The notes under the pieces are model-generated. The model was given only the letters and a program-made list of their open reading frames with translations, was not told where the DNA came from and did no database searches. From an uncultured Oscillospiraceae bacterium (GTDB lineage Bacteria > Bacillota > Clostridia > Oscillospirales > Oscillospiraceae): DNA of 64,000 nt. The DNA lies in NCBI GenBank assembly GCA_934597165.1, contig CAKTQP010000006.1:1-64000 (forward strand). The letters run 5' to 3'. Numbering within the stretch: the first letter of the stretch is position 1; each line of letters begins with the position of its first letter. Shown here piece by piece: positions 16,155 to 23,393 of this stretch. Position numbers and translations under genes: made by a program.

Positions 16155-17879
16155 TTAGTCCAGCAGGAACTTGGTCACCGGGCTGCCGCCATTGACCATG
16201 GGATGGACCATCTCGTCAATGTCCAGCACGCAGTCGATGACCGCGGCGTGACCGGAGTCCAGCGCAGCCTGGAAGGCGGCGGCGAACTCTTCCTGATTGG
16301 TGGCACGGTAACCGGGGATGCCGTAGGCTTCCGCCAGCTTGACGAAATCGGGGCCACGGTTCAGGGTGGTCTGGGAGTGACGACCCTTACAGGTCAGGGT
16401 CTGCCACTGACGCACCATGCCCAGGGTGCCGTTGTTGAAGATGACGGTGATGACCGGGATGTCATAGTAGTTGACAGTGGCCATCTCGTGGCAGTTCATC
16501 CGGAAGCAGCCGTCGCCGGTGCAGTGGACGACCACCTGGTCGGGGTTGCCCAGCTTTGCGCCGAAAGCAGCGCCGTAGCCAAAGCCCATGGTGCCGAAAC
16601 CGCCGGAGGTCAGCAGCTGACCGGGGCGCTTGAAGTGGAAGTACTGGCAAGACCACATCTGATGCTGACCAACGTCGGTGGCGATGATGGCTTCCCCACG
16701 GGTTAGGTCGGAGATGGTGTGCAGGATCTCATGGGGCAGCAGCTTTTCCGGGTTGTGGACCAGAGGCGGCTCCTTGATGGACAGCACCTCTTCCCGCCAA
16801 GCGGAGAAGTCGTAGTCCTTCAAATAGATGCGTTCGTTGAGCAGCTCCAGCACCCGGCGTGCGTCGCCGATGATGTGGTGGTCGGTGACGATGTTCTTGT
16901 CGATCTCCGCACGGTCAATGTCGATGTGAACCACCTTGGCGTTCTTGGCAAAGGTGCTGGTGTCACAGGTGACGCGGTCGGAGAACCGGCAGCCAACGGC
17001 GATGAGCAGGTCGCAGGCGTTGCTGGCGTAGTTGGAAGCGTGGGAACCGTGCATGCCGATCATGCCGGTGATGATGTCGGAATCACCGGGACAGGCGCCG
17101 CCGCCCATGACAGTAGTAGCAACTGGCGCGCCAACCTGCTTGATAAAGTCCCGGAATTCAGGCACCGCACCCTTGCTGCGGATGACGCCGCCGCCTACCA
17201 GGATGAGGGGCTTCTTGGCCTCGTCCAGCATGGAAACCAGCTTGTCCACATCGCCGTGGTCCGGTTCTGGGATCTTCATGTTCAGGCCATCGGAGTTCCG
17301 AGCCAGCAGAGCGGCCAGACGGCCGTGACGATGATGCTCGCTCAGGGGCAGGGGGGTGAAGTCCACCTCTTCGGAGGTGACATTCTTCAGAATATCGATC
17401 AGGACGGGGCCGGGGCGACCGCTGCGGGCGATGGCGAAGGCTTCGCGGATGATGTCCGCCAGCTTGGTGGCGTCCTTGACCAGATAGTTGCACTTGGTGA
17501 TGGGCAGGGTGATACCGGTGATATCGACCTCCTGGAAGGTGTCCTTGCCGATGAGGCTCTCGCCCACGTTGACGGTAATGAACACGACGGGGGAAGAGTC
17601 CATGTAAGCTGTGGCGATGCCGGTGACCAGATTGGTGGCGCCAGGGCCGGAGGTGGCGAAGCACACGCCCACCTTGCCGGTGGAGCGGGCGTAGCCGTCT
17701 GCCGCGTGAGAGGCACCCTGTTCGTGAGCCGTCAGGATGTGACGGATCTTCTTGCCATAGCCGTGAAGCTCAAACTCATCGTAGATGTTCAAAATCGTGC
17801 CGCCGGGGTAACCGAAGACGGTGTCAACGCCCTGTTCCAACAGGCACTCCATCACGACTTGGGATGCGGATATTTTCAT
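16155..17879 (-). CDS. ilvB: Acetolactate synthase, large catalytic subunit
   Basis: A 574-residue ThDP enzyme that condenses pyruvate to acetolactate or 2-aceto-2-hydroxybutyrate. Seen: VFGYPGGTILNIYDE with the catalytic Glu nearby (HEQGASHAADGYAR), GPGATNLVTGIATAYMDS, and the ThDP-Mg motif GDGCFRMNCHEM to YYDIPVITVIFNNGTLGMV. The ATG at 17877-17879 (MKISASQVV) has AAAGGAGG 10 bases before it; a 30-codon upstream extension would run into the T-box leader. First gene of the ilv operon. Confidence 0.96.
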   Translation of the reverse strand: MKISASQVVMECLLEQGVDTVFGYPGGTILNIYDEFELHGYGKKIRHILTAHEQGASHAADGYARSTGKVGVCFATSGPGATNLVTGIATAYMDSSPVVFITVNVGESLIGKDTFQEVDITGITLPITKCNYLVKDATKLADIIREAFAIARSGRPGPVLIDILKNVTSEEVDFTPLPLSEHHRHGRLAALLARNSDGLNMKIPEPDHGDVDKLVSMLDEAKKPLILVGGGVIRSKGAVPEFRDFIKQVGAPVATTVMGGGACPGDSDIITGMIGMHGSHASNYASNACDLLIAVGCRFSDRVTCDTSTFAKNAKVVHIDIDRAEIDKNIVTDHHIIGDARRVLELLNERIYLKDYDFSAWREEVLSIKEPPLVHNPEKLLPHEILHTISDLTRGEAIIATDVGQHQMWSCQYFHFKRPGQLLTSGGFGTMGFGYGAAFGAKLGNPDQVVVHCTGDGCFRMNCHEMATVNYYDIPVITVIFNNGTLGMVRQWQTLTCKGRHSQTTLNRGPDFVKLAEAYGIPGYRATNQEEFAAAFQAALDSGHAAVIDCVLDIDEMVHPMVNGGSPVTKFLLD

Positions 17880-17948
17880 TGGGATGCAGCCTCCTTTGTT
17901 ATGGTGAATTTGATCTTTCAAACCAAGGGTCCGGGCGGGACAGAGGAC

Positions 17949-18265
17949 AAAAAAACAGCTCCGTCCCATACAATAGGACGAAGCTGGAAACTCCGTGGTA
18001 CCACCTAATTTCGCAGCAGACGGCTCCGAACCGCCTCAAAATGCTGCGCACTCATTGCTCCAGGTAACGGTGGAGGGTACCGTTCTCCGCTACTGGTAAT
18101 TTTGGAAACAAAATCCTTTCGCAGAGACCGCTCACGGGTGACAATTCTGGGAGTCCGTTTGGAGGCGCTTTCAGCAATAGTGCGCCCTCTCTGTACCATC
18201 GGAGGCGACCCGAACCAAATCCCGATCAACGCGTTTGGTGTGTTTGGCATTGGGTTGAAATTAAC
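17949..18265 (-). promoter_or_regulatory. T-box leader of the ilv operon (specifier GUC, Val)
   Basis: Minus-strand leader with stem I carrying the AGAGAG GA-motif. Lining it up with the thrS leader in this window gives the shared pattern NNN-A-five bases-GAGC; here it reads GTC ACCCGT GAGC, so the specifier is GUC (18142-18140), Val. The T-box AGGTGGTACCACGG lies at 18006-17993; its UGGU fits a tRNA with discriminator A. The terminator stem CAGCTTCGTCC/GGACGGAGCTG (17986-17956) is followed by seven T (17955-17949). Uncharged tRNA-Val would favour read-through into ilvBNCD. Confidence 0.9.
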
Positions 18266-18269
18266 CCTA

Positions 18270-18298
18270 ATGATAATCGCTTTTCCGCTCACTGTCAA
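18270..18298 (-). promoter_or_regulatory. Promoter of the ilv T-box transcript
   Basis: Minus strand TTGACA (18298-18293), 17 bases, TATCAT (18275-18270). Confidence 0.8.
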
Positions 18299-18380
18299 GC
18301 ACATTTTCGGGAATTTTTCACAGGGTTTTTCGTAAAAAACCGACGAAATACACAAAATGGGGAAATTTCGAGTCAGCCCG

Positions 18381-18409
18381 TTGACTCCGCCGGATAAAGT
18401 TGCTATAGT
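18381..18409 (+). promoter_or_regulatory. Promoter of the tyrA leader transcript
   Basis: TTGACT (18381-18386), 17 bases, TATAGT (18404-18409) with TGC extended -10. It lies divergent from the ilv promoter, about 83 bases away. Confidence 0.8.
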
Positions 18410-18451
18410 GAACTAGTATGAGTGTATCCCACTGAGAGGAGGAGACAAACT

Positions 18452-18529
18452 GTGACACATACCGCAGAAAATCGCAGCAAGGTCTATCGCTATTACCTGT
18501 CTGATAGCGACAATCTGTTGCGCTTTTGA
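18452..18529 (+). CDS. Putative Tyr-rich leader peptide of tyrA (25 residues)
   Basis: A GTG-started frame of 25 codons with a strong GAGGAGGAG site 6-7 bases upstream. It holds three Tyr codons within four positions (codons 12, 14 and 15, segment VYRYYLS) and ends in a Phe codon before TGA. The Tyr codons lie in a hairpin, TCGCTAT (18487-18493) with ATAGCGA (18504-18510). GCGCTTT (18520-18526), which includes the last two codons, can pair with AAAGCGC (18594-18600) and so compete with the downstream terminator. This layout fits ribosome-mediated attenuation: stalling at Tyr codons would free the antiterminator. The role is inferred; the codons, hairpins and terminator are seen directly. Confidence 0.72.
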   Translation: MTHTAENRSKVYRYYLSDSDNLLRF

Positions 18530-18579
18530 AGCGGTCTGGTCGGACGGTTTGTTTCCAATTTTGTACATAGGAACTTCCC

Positions 18580-18612
18580 AAGCCACAGCGTCGAAAGCGC
18601 TGTGGCTTTTTC
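18580..18612 (+). terminator. Attenuator terminator ahead of tyrA
   Basis: AGCCACAGCG (18581-18590) pairs with CGCTGTGGCT (18598-18607), followed by five T. It lies between the leader peptide and the tyrA start, with no promoter between it and tyrA, so it must be read through for tyrA expression from 18381. Confidence 0.88.
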
Positions 18613-18666
18613 GTTTGTCCACCACAGACGGACAACACACCCATCAGGAAAGGAACGGGATTTTGT

Positions 18667-19557
18667 ATGAAACAGCGTACCATCGTCATCGTCGGCTTAG
18701 GTCTCATCGGCGGCTCCTTGGCTGCCGCCCTGAAGGGGTTTGAGGACAGCTATCTGATCGGCGTCGTCCGTCGGCAGGAGACGGCGGACTACGCCCTGAA
18801 CCACGGCTTCGTTCACGAGGCCACCCTGGACGCCTCCTCCGCCCTGGCACGGGCAGACGTGACCATCCTCTGCGCCACCCCCGACGCCCTCCTGGGCTTC
18901 CTCCGCCAGCACGCCCAGGAGTTCCGCCCCGGCAGCCTGGTCACCGACGTCTGCGGCATCAAGACCGCCGTCATGGAAGCGGCCAACGCCCTGCCCGAAG
19001 GGGTGGACTACATCGGCAGCCACCCCATGGCTGGCACTGAATTCGCTGGCATCGAGCACGCCCTGCCCAATATGTTCCACGGCAGCAACTGGATCATGGT
19101 GCCCCGTGCGGACAGCACCGAGGAGCACAAGGACTTCATCCGCCGCATGGCGCACCACGTGGGCTGCCAGGACGTGCGGGAGATCACCCCGGAGCGCCAC
19201 GACGCCATCATCGCCTACACCAGCCAGCTCATGCATATTGTTGCCCTTTCCGTCTGTGATGACGCAGATCTGTTCCTTTGTAAGGGCTATGAGGGCAGCA
19301 GCTTCCGTGACGTGACCCGTGTGGCGGCATTGGACCCGGATATGTGGACCGACCTGATGGGCCTCAACGCCCCCGCCCTCAGCCAGGTCATCCGGCGGCT
19401 GGAGGAGAACCTCCATGCCTACCGCATCGCCCTAGACAACCGAGACCGGGAGCGTCTCCACGCCAAGCTCACCTATTCCTCTAACCGCAAGCGCCGCATC
19501 AACCTGCCCGGCTCCGGTCAGATCCCCCTGCCTGAAGACGGTTCAGCAAAGGGCTGA
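18667..19557 (+). CDS. tyrA: Prephenate dehydrogenase
   Basis: A 296-residue NAD(P)-dependent enzyme converting prephenate to 4-hydroxyphenylpyruvate in Tyr synthesis. The Rossmann motif GLGLIGGSLAAAL is at residues 10-22, followed by SLVTDVCGIKTAVMEA and the catalytic-region GSHPMAGTEFAGIEHA. There is no C-terminal ACT domain (many Firmicute TyrA have one), so feedback control may rest on the leader. The ribosome site AGGAAAGGAA lies 11 bases upstream of the ATG. The last 15 bases overlap the convergent EutN-like gene. Confidence 0.95.
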   Translation: MKQRTIVIVGLGLIGGSLAAALKGFEDSYLIGVVRRQETADYALNHGFVHEATLDASSALARADVTILCATPDALLGFLRQHAQEFRPGSLVTDVCGIKTAVMEAANALPEGVDYIGSHPMAGTEFAGIEHALPNMFHGSNWIMVPRADSTEEHKDFIRRMAHHVGCQDVREITPERHDAIIAYTSQLMHIVALSVCDDADLFLCKGYEGSSFRDVTRVAALDPDMWTDLMGLNAPALSQVIRRLEENLHAYRIALDNRDRERLHAKLTYSSNRKRRINLPGSGQIPLPEDGSAKG

Positions 19558-19794
19558 GTCCTGGGACGGGCTGACCACACAGAGCACCAGCGCATCCACC
19601 GGCAGATTGGCACCCAGCACCGCCTGCGCTCCAGAGGTGCTCACCACCACCCGGTCGCCAGGACGTACCCCCAGCAGGTCGGCTGCCACCAGCCGTTCGC
19701 CCTCCGGACTGCGCAGGGCGATCAGGGACAGTTCGTCCAGAGCGGATAATCGTTTCTCCGCCGCCACCACACCGGTCACTTCATAGCATTTCAT
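19543..19794 (-). CDS. EutN/CcmL-family protein (microcompartment vertex-like)
   Basis: An 83-residue protein with the EutN/CcmL beta-barrel pattern: VTGVVAAEKRLSALDELSL at the start, GERLVAADLLGVRPGDRVVV in the middle (where family members read VAVDTVGAGxGExV), and VDALVLCVV at the end. Family members form pentamers that cap the vertices of bacterial microcompartments. No BMC hexamer or cargo enzyme gene is in the window, so its role here is unknown. The ATG at 19792-19794 has GGAGGAG about 10 bases upstream; a longer start 27 bases earlier would overlap that site. The 3' end overlaps the convergent tyrA by 15 bases. Confidence 0.75.
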   Translation of the reverse strand: MKCYEVTGVVAAEKRLSALDELSLIALRSPEGERLVAADLLGVRPGDRVVVSTSGAQAVLGANLPVDALVLCVVSPSQDSALC

Positions 19795-19889
19795 AACCTT
19801 CGTCTCCTCCCCGTGGAACAATTCTCACGTTTGGGATTAGTATGGCGAGGGGGCGGAGAAAATATGAACGATTTTGGAAAAAAGCAAGA

Positions 19890-19926
19890 AAGTCCACCCA
19901 GCGGAAACAGCTGGGTGGACTTTTTT
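19890..19926. terminator. Strong hairpin between the XRE gene and the EutN-like gene
   Basis: AAGTCCACCCAGC (19890-19902) pairs with GCTGGGTGGACTT (19910-19922). A T-run lies on the plus side and a T-rich stretch on the minus side. On the minus strand it ends the XRE gene transcript before the EutN-like gene. Confidence 0.8.
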
Positions 19927-20014
19927 CTGTGGTAGTGGGAGGAAAAATTTTGAGGCTCGTTCTTTTTCGACAAAGCCAGGTTGTCATTCTGTGTCATAAT
20001 GCAGAAGGTGACAG

Positions 20015-20239
20015 TCAGTTGCCGCTGTCCCCGTTTTCCTCCCAGTCGATGGCGAACAGGTCGTTGGGGGTACATTCCAGGAGCATACAGAGTGTCTCGA
20101 TGTTGGACAGGCGGATGGACTTGGTCTGATTGGTCACCATGCGGTTGAAGTTCTGATAACTCATCCCCATCTGCTTGTACAGCCAGTATTTGGACTTCCC
20201 CTTCTGTTCCAAAAGAGAGAGTACGTTGAGTTGTATCAT
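20015..20239 (-). CDS. Small Cro/CI-type (XRE) regulator
   Basis: A 74-residue protein that is almost only a helix-turn-helix domain: LYKQMGMSYQNFNRMV forms the HTH, followed by IRLSNIETLCMLLECTPNDLF, the usual fourth and fifth helices, and an acidic tail. It resembles the HTH_26 type. It is divergent from the YpsA-like gene with 165 bases between them, which hold a repeated TTAG(A/C)TAAT motif, so it likely represses itself and its neighbour. The ATG has AAGAGAGAG-like purines upstream, a weak ribosome site. Confidence 0.82.
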   Translation of the reverse strand: MIQLNVLSLLEQKGKSKYWLYKQMGMSYQNFNRMVTNQTKSIRLSNIETLCMLLECTPNDLFAIDWEENGDSGN

Positions 20240-20253
20240 ATCTCATGTCTCCA

Positions 20254-20325
20254 TTAGCTAATCTTTTGGTTAGATAATAGGATGTCCCCTTTGAAAACCT
20301 ATAGACTGTTACATTAGATAATGTA
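20254..20325. promoter_or_regulatory. Repeated TTAG(A/C)TAAT operator motif
   Basis: Three copies: TTAGCTAAT at 20254-20262 (part of the perfect palindrome ATTAGCTAAT), TTAGATAAT at 20270-20278, and TTAGATAAT at 20314-20322, the last within TACATT-AGAT-AATGTA (20310-20325). They lie between the divergent XRE and YpsA-like genes, just upstream of the plus-strand -35. Assignment to the XRE protein is inference. Confidence 0.5.
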
Positions 20326-20330
20326 GACAT

Positions 20331-20360
20331 TTGGAGACTTTTGCAATATTATAGTATAAT
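20331..20360 (+). promoter_or_regulatory. Promoter of the YpsA-like gene
   Basis: TTGGAG (20331-20336), 18 bases, perfect TATAAT (20355-20360). Confidence 0.65.
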
Positions 20361-20404
20361 AGAATCCATACCAATCGAAAGAAATCGTTAGGAGGCGCGA
20401 AACG

Positions 20405-20884
20405 ATGAAGGAACGAGAAAGAACCTGCTGCTTCACCGGCCACCGGATCATACCGGCCAAGGTCATCCCGCAGCTCAAGGCCGAATTGGCGCAAACGGTC
20501 ACACAGCTCATCGACCAAGGGGTGACCCAGTTCGTCACCGGCGGGGCGTTGGGGTTTGACACCCTGGCGGCGGAGGAAGTGCTGCGTCAGCGGAAGGCGC
20601 ACCCGGACATCTGCCTGCACCTGATGATGCCCTGTAAGGGACAGGAGAAAAAGTGGCGGTTAGGCGACCGGATGCGCTACCAAAAGATTGCCCGGCAGGC
20701 GGATCAGGTGACCTGCTTGGCAGAGGAGTACTATGACGGCTGTATGCTCAAACGGAACCGAGCCATGATCGAAGCCAGCGCCTATTGCGTAGTCTACTGC
20801 ACCAGAACCAAAGGTGGCACCGTCTACACCGCCAACCGAGCGGCGCGGGCAGGCTTACATATGACCTACCTGATGCAGGCATGA
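20405..20884 (+). CDS. YpsA/DUF1273-family SLOG-fold protein
   Basis: A 159-residue Rossmann-like protein of the DUF1273/YpsA group. CCFTGHRIIP is at the N-terminus, followed by FVTGGALGFDTLAAEEVL, the nucleotide-binding glycine loop typical of SLOG proteins, and VVYCTRTKGGTVYTANRAAR near the end. SLOG proteins bind nucleotides or nucleotide-derived signals; Bacillus YpsA affects cell division, and relatives occur in phage-defence loci. No partner effector gene is adjacent here apart from the divergent XRE regulator. The ribosome site is AGGAGGCG, 8 bases from the ATG. Confidence 0.83.
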   Translation: MKERERTCCFTGHRIIPAKVIPQLKAELAQTVTQLIDQGVTQFVTGGALGFDTLAAEEVLRQRKAHPDICLHLMMPCKGQEKKWRLGDRMRYQKIARQADQVTCLAEEYYDGCMLKRNRAMIEASAYCVVYCTRTKGGTVYTANRAARAGLHMTYLMQA

Positions 20885-20909
20885 CAGCCATGCGTCGGGA
20901 GAAACAAGA

Positions 20910-20935
20910 ACGGCAGTGACGGGGGTCACTGCCGT
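20910..20935. terminator. Convergent hairpin
   Basis: ACGGCAGTGAC (20910-20920) pairs with GTCACTGCCGT (20925-20935), lying between two convergent genes. T-runs are poor on both sides, so termination efficiency is uncertain. Confidence 0.55.
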
Positions 20936-20951
20936 AAATGATATTGAGCGG

Positions 20952-21851
20952 TCATTCCGCTGCCTTTGCAGGGGATTCATTTTCCAGGAGGGTCTCCGCC
21001 ACCACACAGATCAAAATGATGACCGCGCCGATGACCCCCGCCACCGACAGCCGTTCATCCAGCACGAACCGGGAGAACACCGCCGTGAGCACCGGGCAGG
21101 CGCATTGCAGCAGAGCCGCCGTACGGGAGGACAGGGTGGTCAGGGCAGCGTTCTGGAGCAGATACCCGGCCAGGGTGCAGCCGATGGCCATGTAGGTGAT
21201 GATGGCCCAGATGGTAGGGGTGGTCAGCTCCAGATGGAGACCGCCGTTGAAGATGGGAGCGCAGATGGCGGCCATGAGCACCGAGGCGGCGACCTGTAAA
21301 GTGGAGAGAGTGATGGGATCCACCCGTTCCAAAGCGTGTTCCCCAAACACCAACGACCCAGCCAGCAGCAGTGCCGACAGCAGGGACAGCACTTCGCCCA
21401 AACCAAACCCGGACAACCCCCCCAGGCCGCACAGCAGGTACAGCCCGACGACGACCAGACATTGAATGGGGATATGCTGCCAGCGATAGGTGCGCCGATA
21501 GACCACCAGCGCCAACAGCGGGGTCATCACCGTGGCCAGCGACCGCAGGAAGGCCACAGAGGTGGCGGCAGTCAAGTCCAGCGCGATGTTGTTCACCACA
21601 TAAGCGCCTGACATGCACAGGGTGGGCAGGATCCAGTCCTTCACCGAGCATTGTTTCAGCCCCTTCCAAATGCGCTTGCCGAACAACAGCAGCAGCACCA
21701 CCAGCGCCATGGAGTAGCGCAGGACCAGGAGGGAGTAGACGGGCATGACGTCAAAGGCGAACTTGGAGATGGGGTCGCCGAAGCCGTACAGCAGGCTCTG
21801 TAACAGGATGAGGAAGCAGGGGAACCACTTCGAGCGGGATTGGGCAGCCAT
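20952..21851 (-). CDS. EamA/DMT-family transporter
   Basis: A 299-residue protein with about ten hydrophobic helices in two EamA repeats (residues about 10-140 and 150-285), e.g. FLILLQSLLYGFGDPISKFA at the start. DMT proteins export amino acids, nucleotides or other metabolites; the substrate cannot be told from sequence. The ATG has AAAGGAG 7 bases upstream and an extended -10 promoter at 21892. It stands alone, convergent with the YpsA-like gene. Confidence 0.88.
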   Translation of the reverse strand: MAAQSRSKWFPCFLILLQSLLYGFGDPISKFAFDVMPVYSLLVLRYSMALVVLLLLFGKRIWKGLKQCSVKDWILPTLCMSGAYVVNNIALDLTAATSVAFLRSLATVMTPLLALVVYRRTYRWQHIPIQCLVVVGLYLLCGLGGLSGFGLGEVLSLLSALLLAGSLVFGEHALERVDPITLSTLQVAASVLMAAICAPIFNGGLHLELTTPTIWAIITYMAIGCTLAGYLLQNAALTTLSSRTAALLQCACPVLTAVFSRFVLDERLSVAGVIGAVIILICVVAETLLENESPAKAAE

Positions 21852-21891
21852 GGGGACGCTCCTTTCTGGTGATGATTTAACGGATTACATC

Positions 21892-21900
21892 ATTGTAGCA
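21892..21900 (-). promoter_or_regulatory. Extended -10 promoter of the EamA gene
   Basis: Minus strand TGCTACAAT (21900-21892). The -35 is poor. Confidence 0.45.
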
Positions 21901-22004
21901 CGAAAGCAGGGGAGAAGAAAACCGGAAAAGATGCCGGTTTTTGCCGATTTCTGAACGGATACATTAGAATAGTTGAATAGGCGAAAAAAGTTTCCCCGTT
22001 CCCG

Positions 22005-22033
22005 TTGACAAATGAAGGGGAATCTGCTATAGT
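22005..22033 (+). promoter_or_regulatory. Promoter of infC-rpmI-rplT
   Basis: TTGACA (22005-22010), 17 bases, TATAGT (22028-22033) with TGC extended -10. A leader of about 170 bases follows. Confidence 0.85.
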
Positions 22034-22039
22034 TGTTGG

Positions 22040-22173
22040 GTAAAACAAAGCAGGATGGTATCCCCACCTCACCTTCCGTGCCCACGCGCGGTGGTCGATA
22101 GCTCTCTTTCCTCCCTTTTGTGACCAGAGGGGAGCAGTGACGTACGGGTACCATTCGGTGTCCGTTTTTTTTC
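22040..22173 (+). promoter_or_regulatory. L20-type leader with terminator ahead of infC
   Basis: A structured leader ending in a terminator: ACGGGTACC (from about 22144) pairs over nine positions, two of them G-T, with GGTGTCCGT, then a run of eight T (22165-22172). In Firmicutes the infC-rpmI-rplT leader is bound by ribosomal protein L20, which promotes termination. Position and architecture match; the L20-binding fold itself was not modelled. Confidence 0.7.
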
Positions 22174-22207
22174 ATGTTTTGATTTTTTTCGTTGGAGGTG
22201 TTTCAGT

Positions 22208-22744
22208 ATTAGCAACATGGCGCATCAGATCAATGAGGATATCCGGGACAAAGAGGTCCGCTTGATCTCCTCCGATGGTCAACAGCTCGGGATCATGTCC
22301 TCTCGCGACGCTCTGGCCGTTGCCGCAAAGGCAGGTCTTGACCTGGTCAAAATTTCCCCCAAAGCAACCCCTCCGGTCTGCAAGGTGATGGACTACGGCA
22401 AGTACCGCTTCGAACAGTCCAAGCGGGAAAAGGAAGCCAAGAAGAATCAGCACGTCGTCGAGATCAAAGAGATCCGTATGTCCCCCAGCATTGACGTAGG
22501 TGATTTGAACACAAAACTCCGCAACGCAAATAAGTTCCTCTCCGCCGGCAACCGGGTCAAGGTCACCGTCCGCTTCCGCGGCCGTGAGATGGCTCACACC
22601 AACATCGGTGAGGAACTGCTGAAGAAGTTCGCGGAAAGCTGCGCCGAGATCGCCTCTATGGATCGGAAGCCCAAGCTGGAGGGCCGTCATATGACCATCC
22701 TCCTCTCGCCCAAGGTTTCCAAGGAGCCGAAAAAGGATAAGTAA
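22208..22744 (+). CDS. infC: Translation initiation factor IF-3, with AUU start
   Basis: IF-3 (178 residues from the ATT) binds the 30S subunit and checks start-codon pairing. The N-domain begins (M)SNMAHQINEDIRDKEVRLI; PPVCKVMDYGKYRFEQ and KEIRMSPSIDVGDLNTK are family signatures. The ATT at 22208 is chosen over the ATG at 22217: GGAGGTG then lies 7 bases upstream instead of 16, and Firmicute IF-3 commonly starts ISK- from AUU. The rare AUU allows IF-3 to limit its own translation. First gene of the operon, 44 bases before rpmI. Confidence 0.95.
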   Translation: MSNMAHQINEDIRDKEVRLISSDGQQLGIMSSRDALAVAAKAGLDLVKISPKATPPVCKVMDYGKYRFEQSKREKEAKKNQHVVEIKEIRMSPSIDVGDLNTKLRNANKFLSAGNRVKVTVRFRGREMAHTNIGEELLKKFAESCAEIASMDRKPKLEGRHMTILLSPKVSKEPKKDK

Positions 22745-22788
22745 CCGTTGACGGAAGGTTTGTCCGTCTGATGAAAGGAGTTTCCACT

Positions 22789-22986
22789 ATGCCTAAGATG
22801 AAAACGCACAGCGGTGCGAAGAAGAGATTTAAGCTCAGCAAGACCGGCAAAGTCAAGCGCGCTCACGCTTATGCCAGCCATATCCTGACCAAGAAGACCA
22901 CCAAGCGCAAGAGAGGTCTGCGTAAGGGCGTTTATGCGGATGTGACCAACGCACCCACCATTCGTAAGATGATCCCTTACAAATAA
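22789..22986 (+). CDS. rpmI: Ribosomal protein bL35
   Basis: A 65-residue basic protein of the 50S subunit with the standard start MPKMKTHSGAKKRFK and end GVYADVTNAPTIRKMIPYK. The ATG at 22789 has AAAGGAG 8 bases upstream; the in-frame ATG at 22771 lies before that site and is rejected. Middle gene of infC-rpmI-rplT. Confidence 0.97.
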   Translation: MPKMKTHSGAKKRFKLSKTGKVKRAHAYASHILTKKTTKRKRGLRKGVYADVTNAPTIRKMIPYK

Positions 22987-23008
22987 TTTGGAATAGGAGG
23001 CTACTGAA

Positions 23009-23365
23009 ATGGCAAGAGTCAAACGCGCAATGATGACGCGCAAGAGAAGAAATAAGATCCTGAAGATGGCCAAGGGCTACTGGGGTTCCAAGAGCAAGCA
23101 TTATAAGATGGCCAACCAGGCTATGATGAAGTCCCTGACCTACGCTTACATCGGCCGCCGCCTGAAGAAGCGTGACTTCCGCCGCCTGTGGATCACCAGA
23201 ATCAGCGCCGCCTGCAAGGCAAACGGCATGAACTACTCCACCTTCATGCACGGCCTGAAGCTGGCTGACATCCAGATCGACCGCAAGATGCTGTCCGAGC
23301 TGGCTGTCAACGACAAGGCTGCTTTCGCACAGCTGGTCGAACTGGCAAAGGGCAAGCTGGCATAA
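23009..23365 (+). CDS. rplT: Ribosomal protein bL20
   Basis: A 118-residue protein, standard length, starting MARVKRAMMTRKRRNKILK. It is an early 50S assembly protein and the likely repressor of its own operon through the leader at 22040. The ribosome site is TAGGAGG. A terminator follows at 23394. Confidence 0.97.
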   Translation: MARVKRAMMTRKRRNKILKMAKGYWGSKSKHYKMANQAMMKSLTYAYIGRRLKKRDFRRLWITRISAACKANGMNYSTFMHGLKLADIQIDRKMLSELAVNDKAAFAQLVELAKGKLA

Positions 23366-23393
23366 TCAGACCAGACTTGTTTTCATACGAAAC

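Noticed and set aside
18005..18355. Minus-strand frame over the ilv leader
   Set aside because: It covers the T-box stem I, specifier and T-box sequence, which explain the region.
19543..19794. A bacterial microcompartment locus
   Set aside because: Only one vertex-like gene is present; no shell hexamer, signature enzyme or regulator is nearby.
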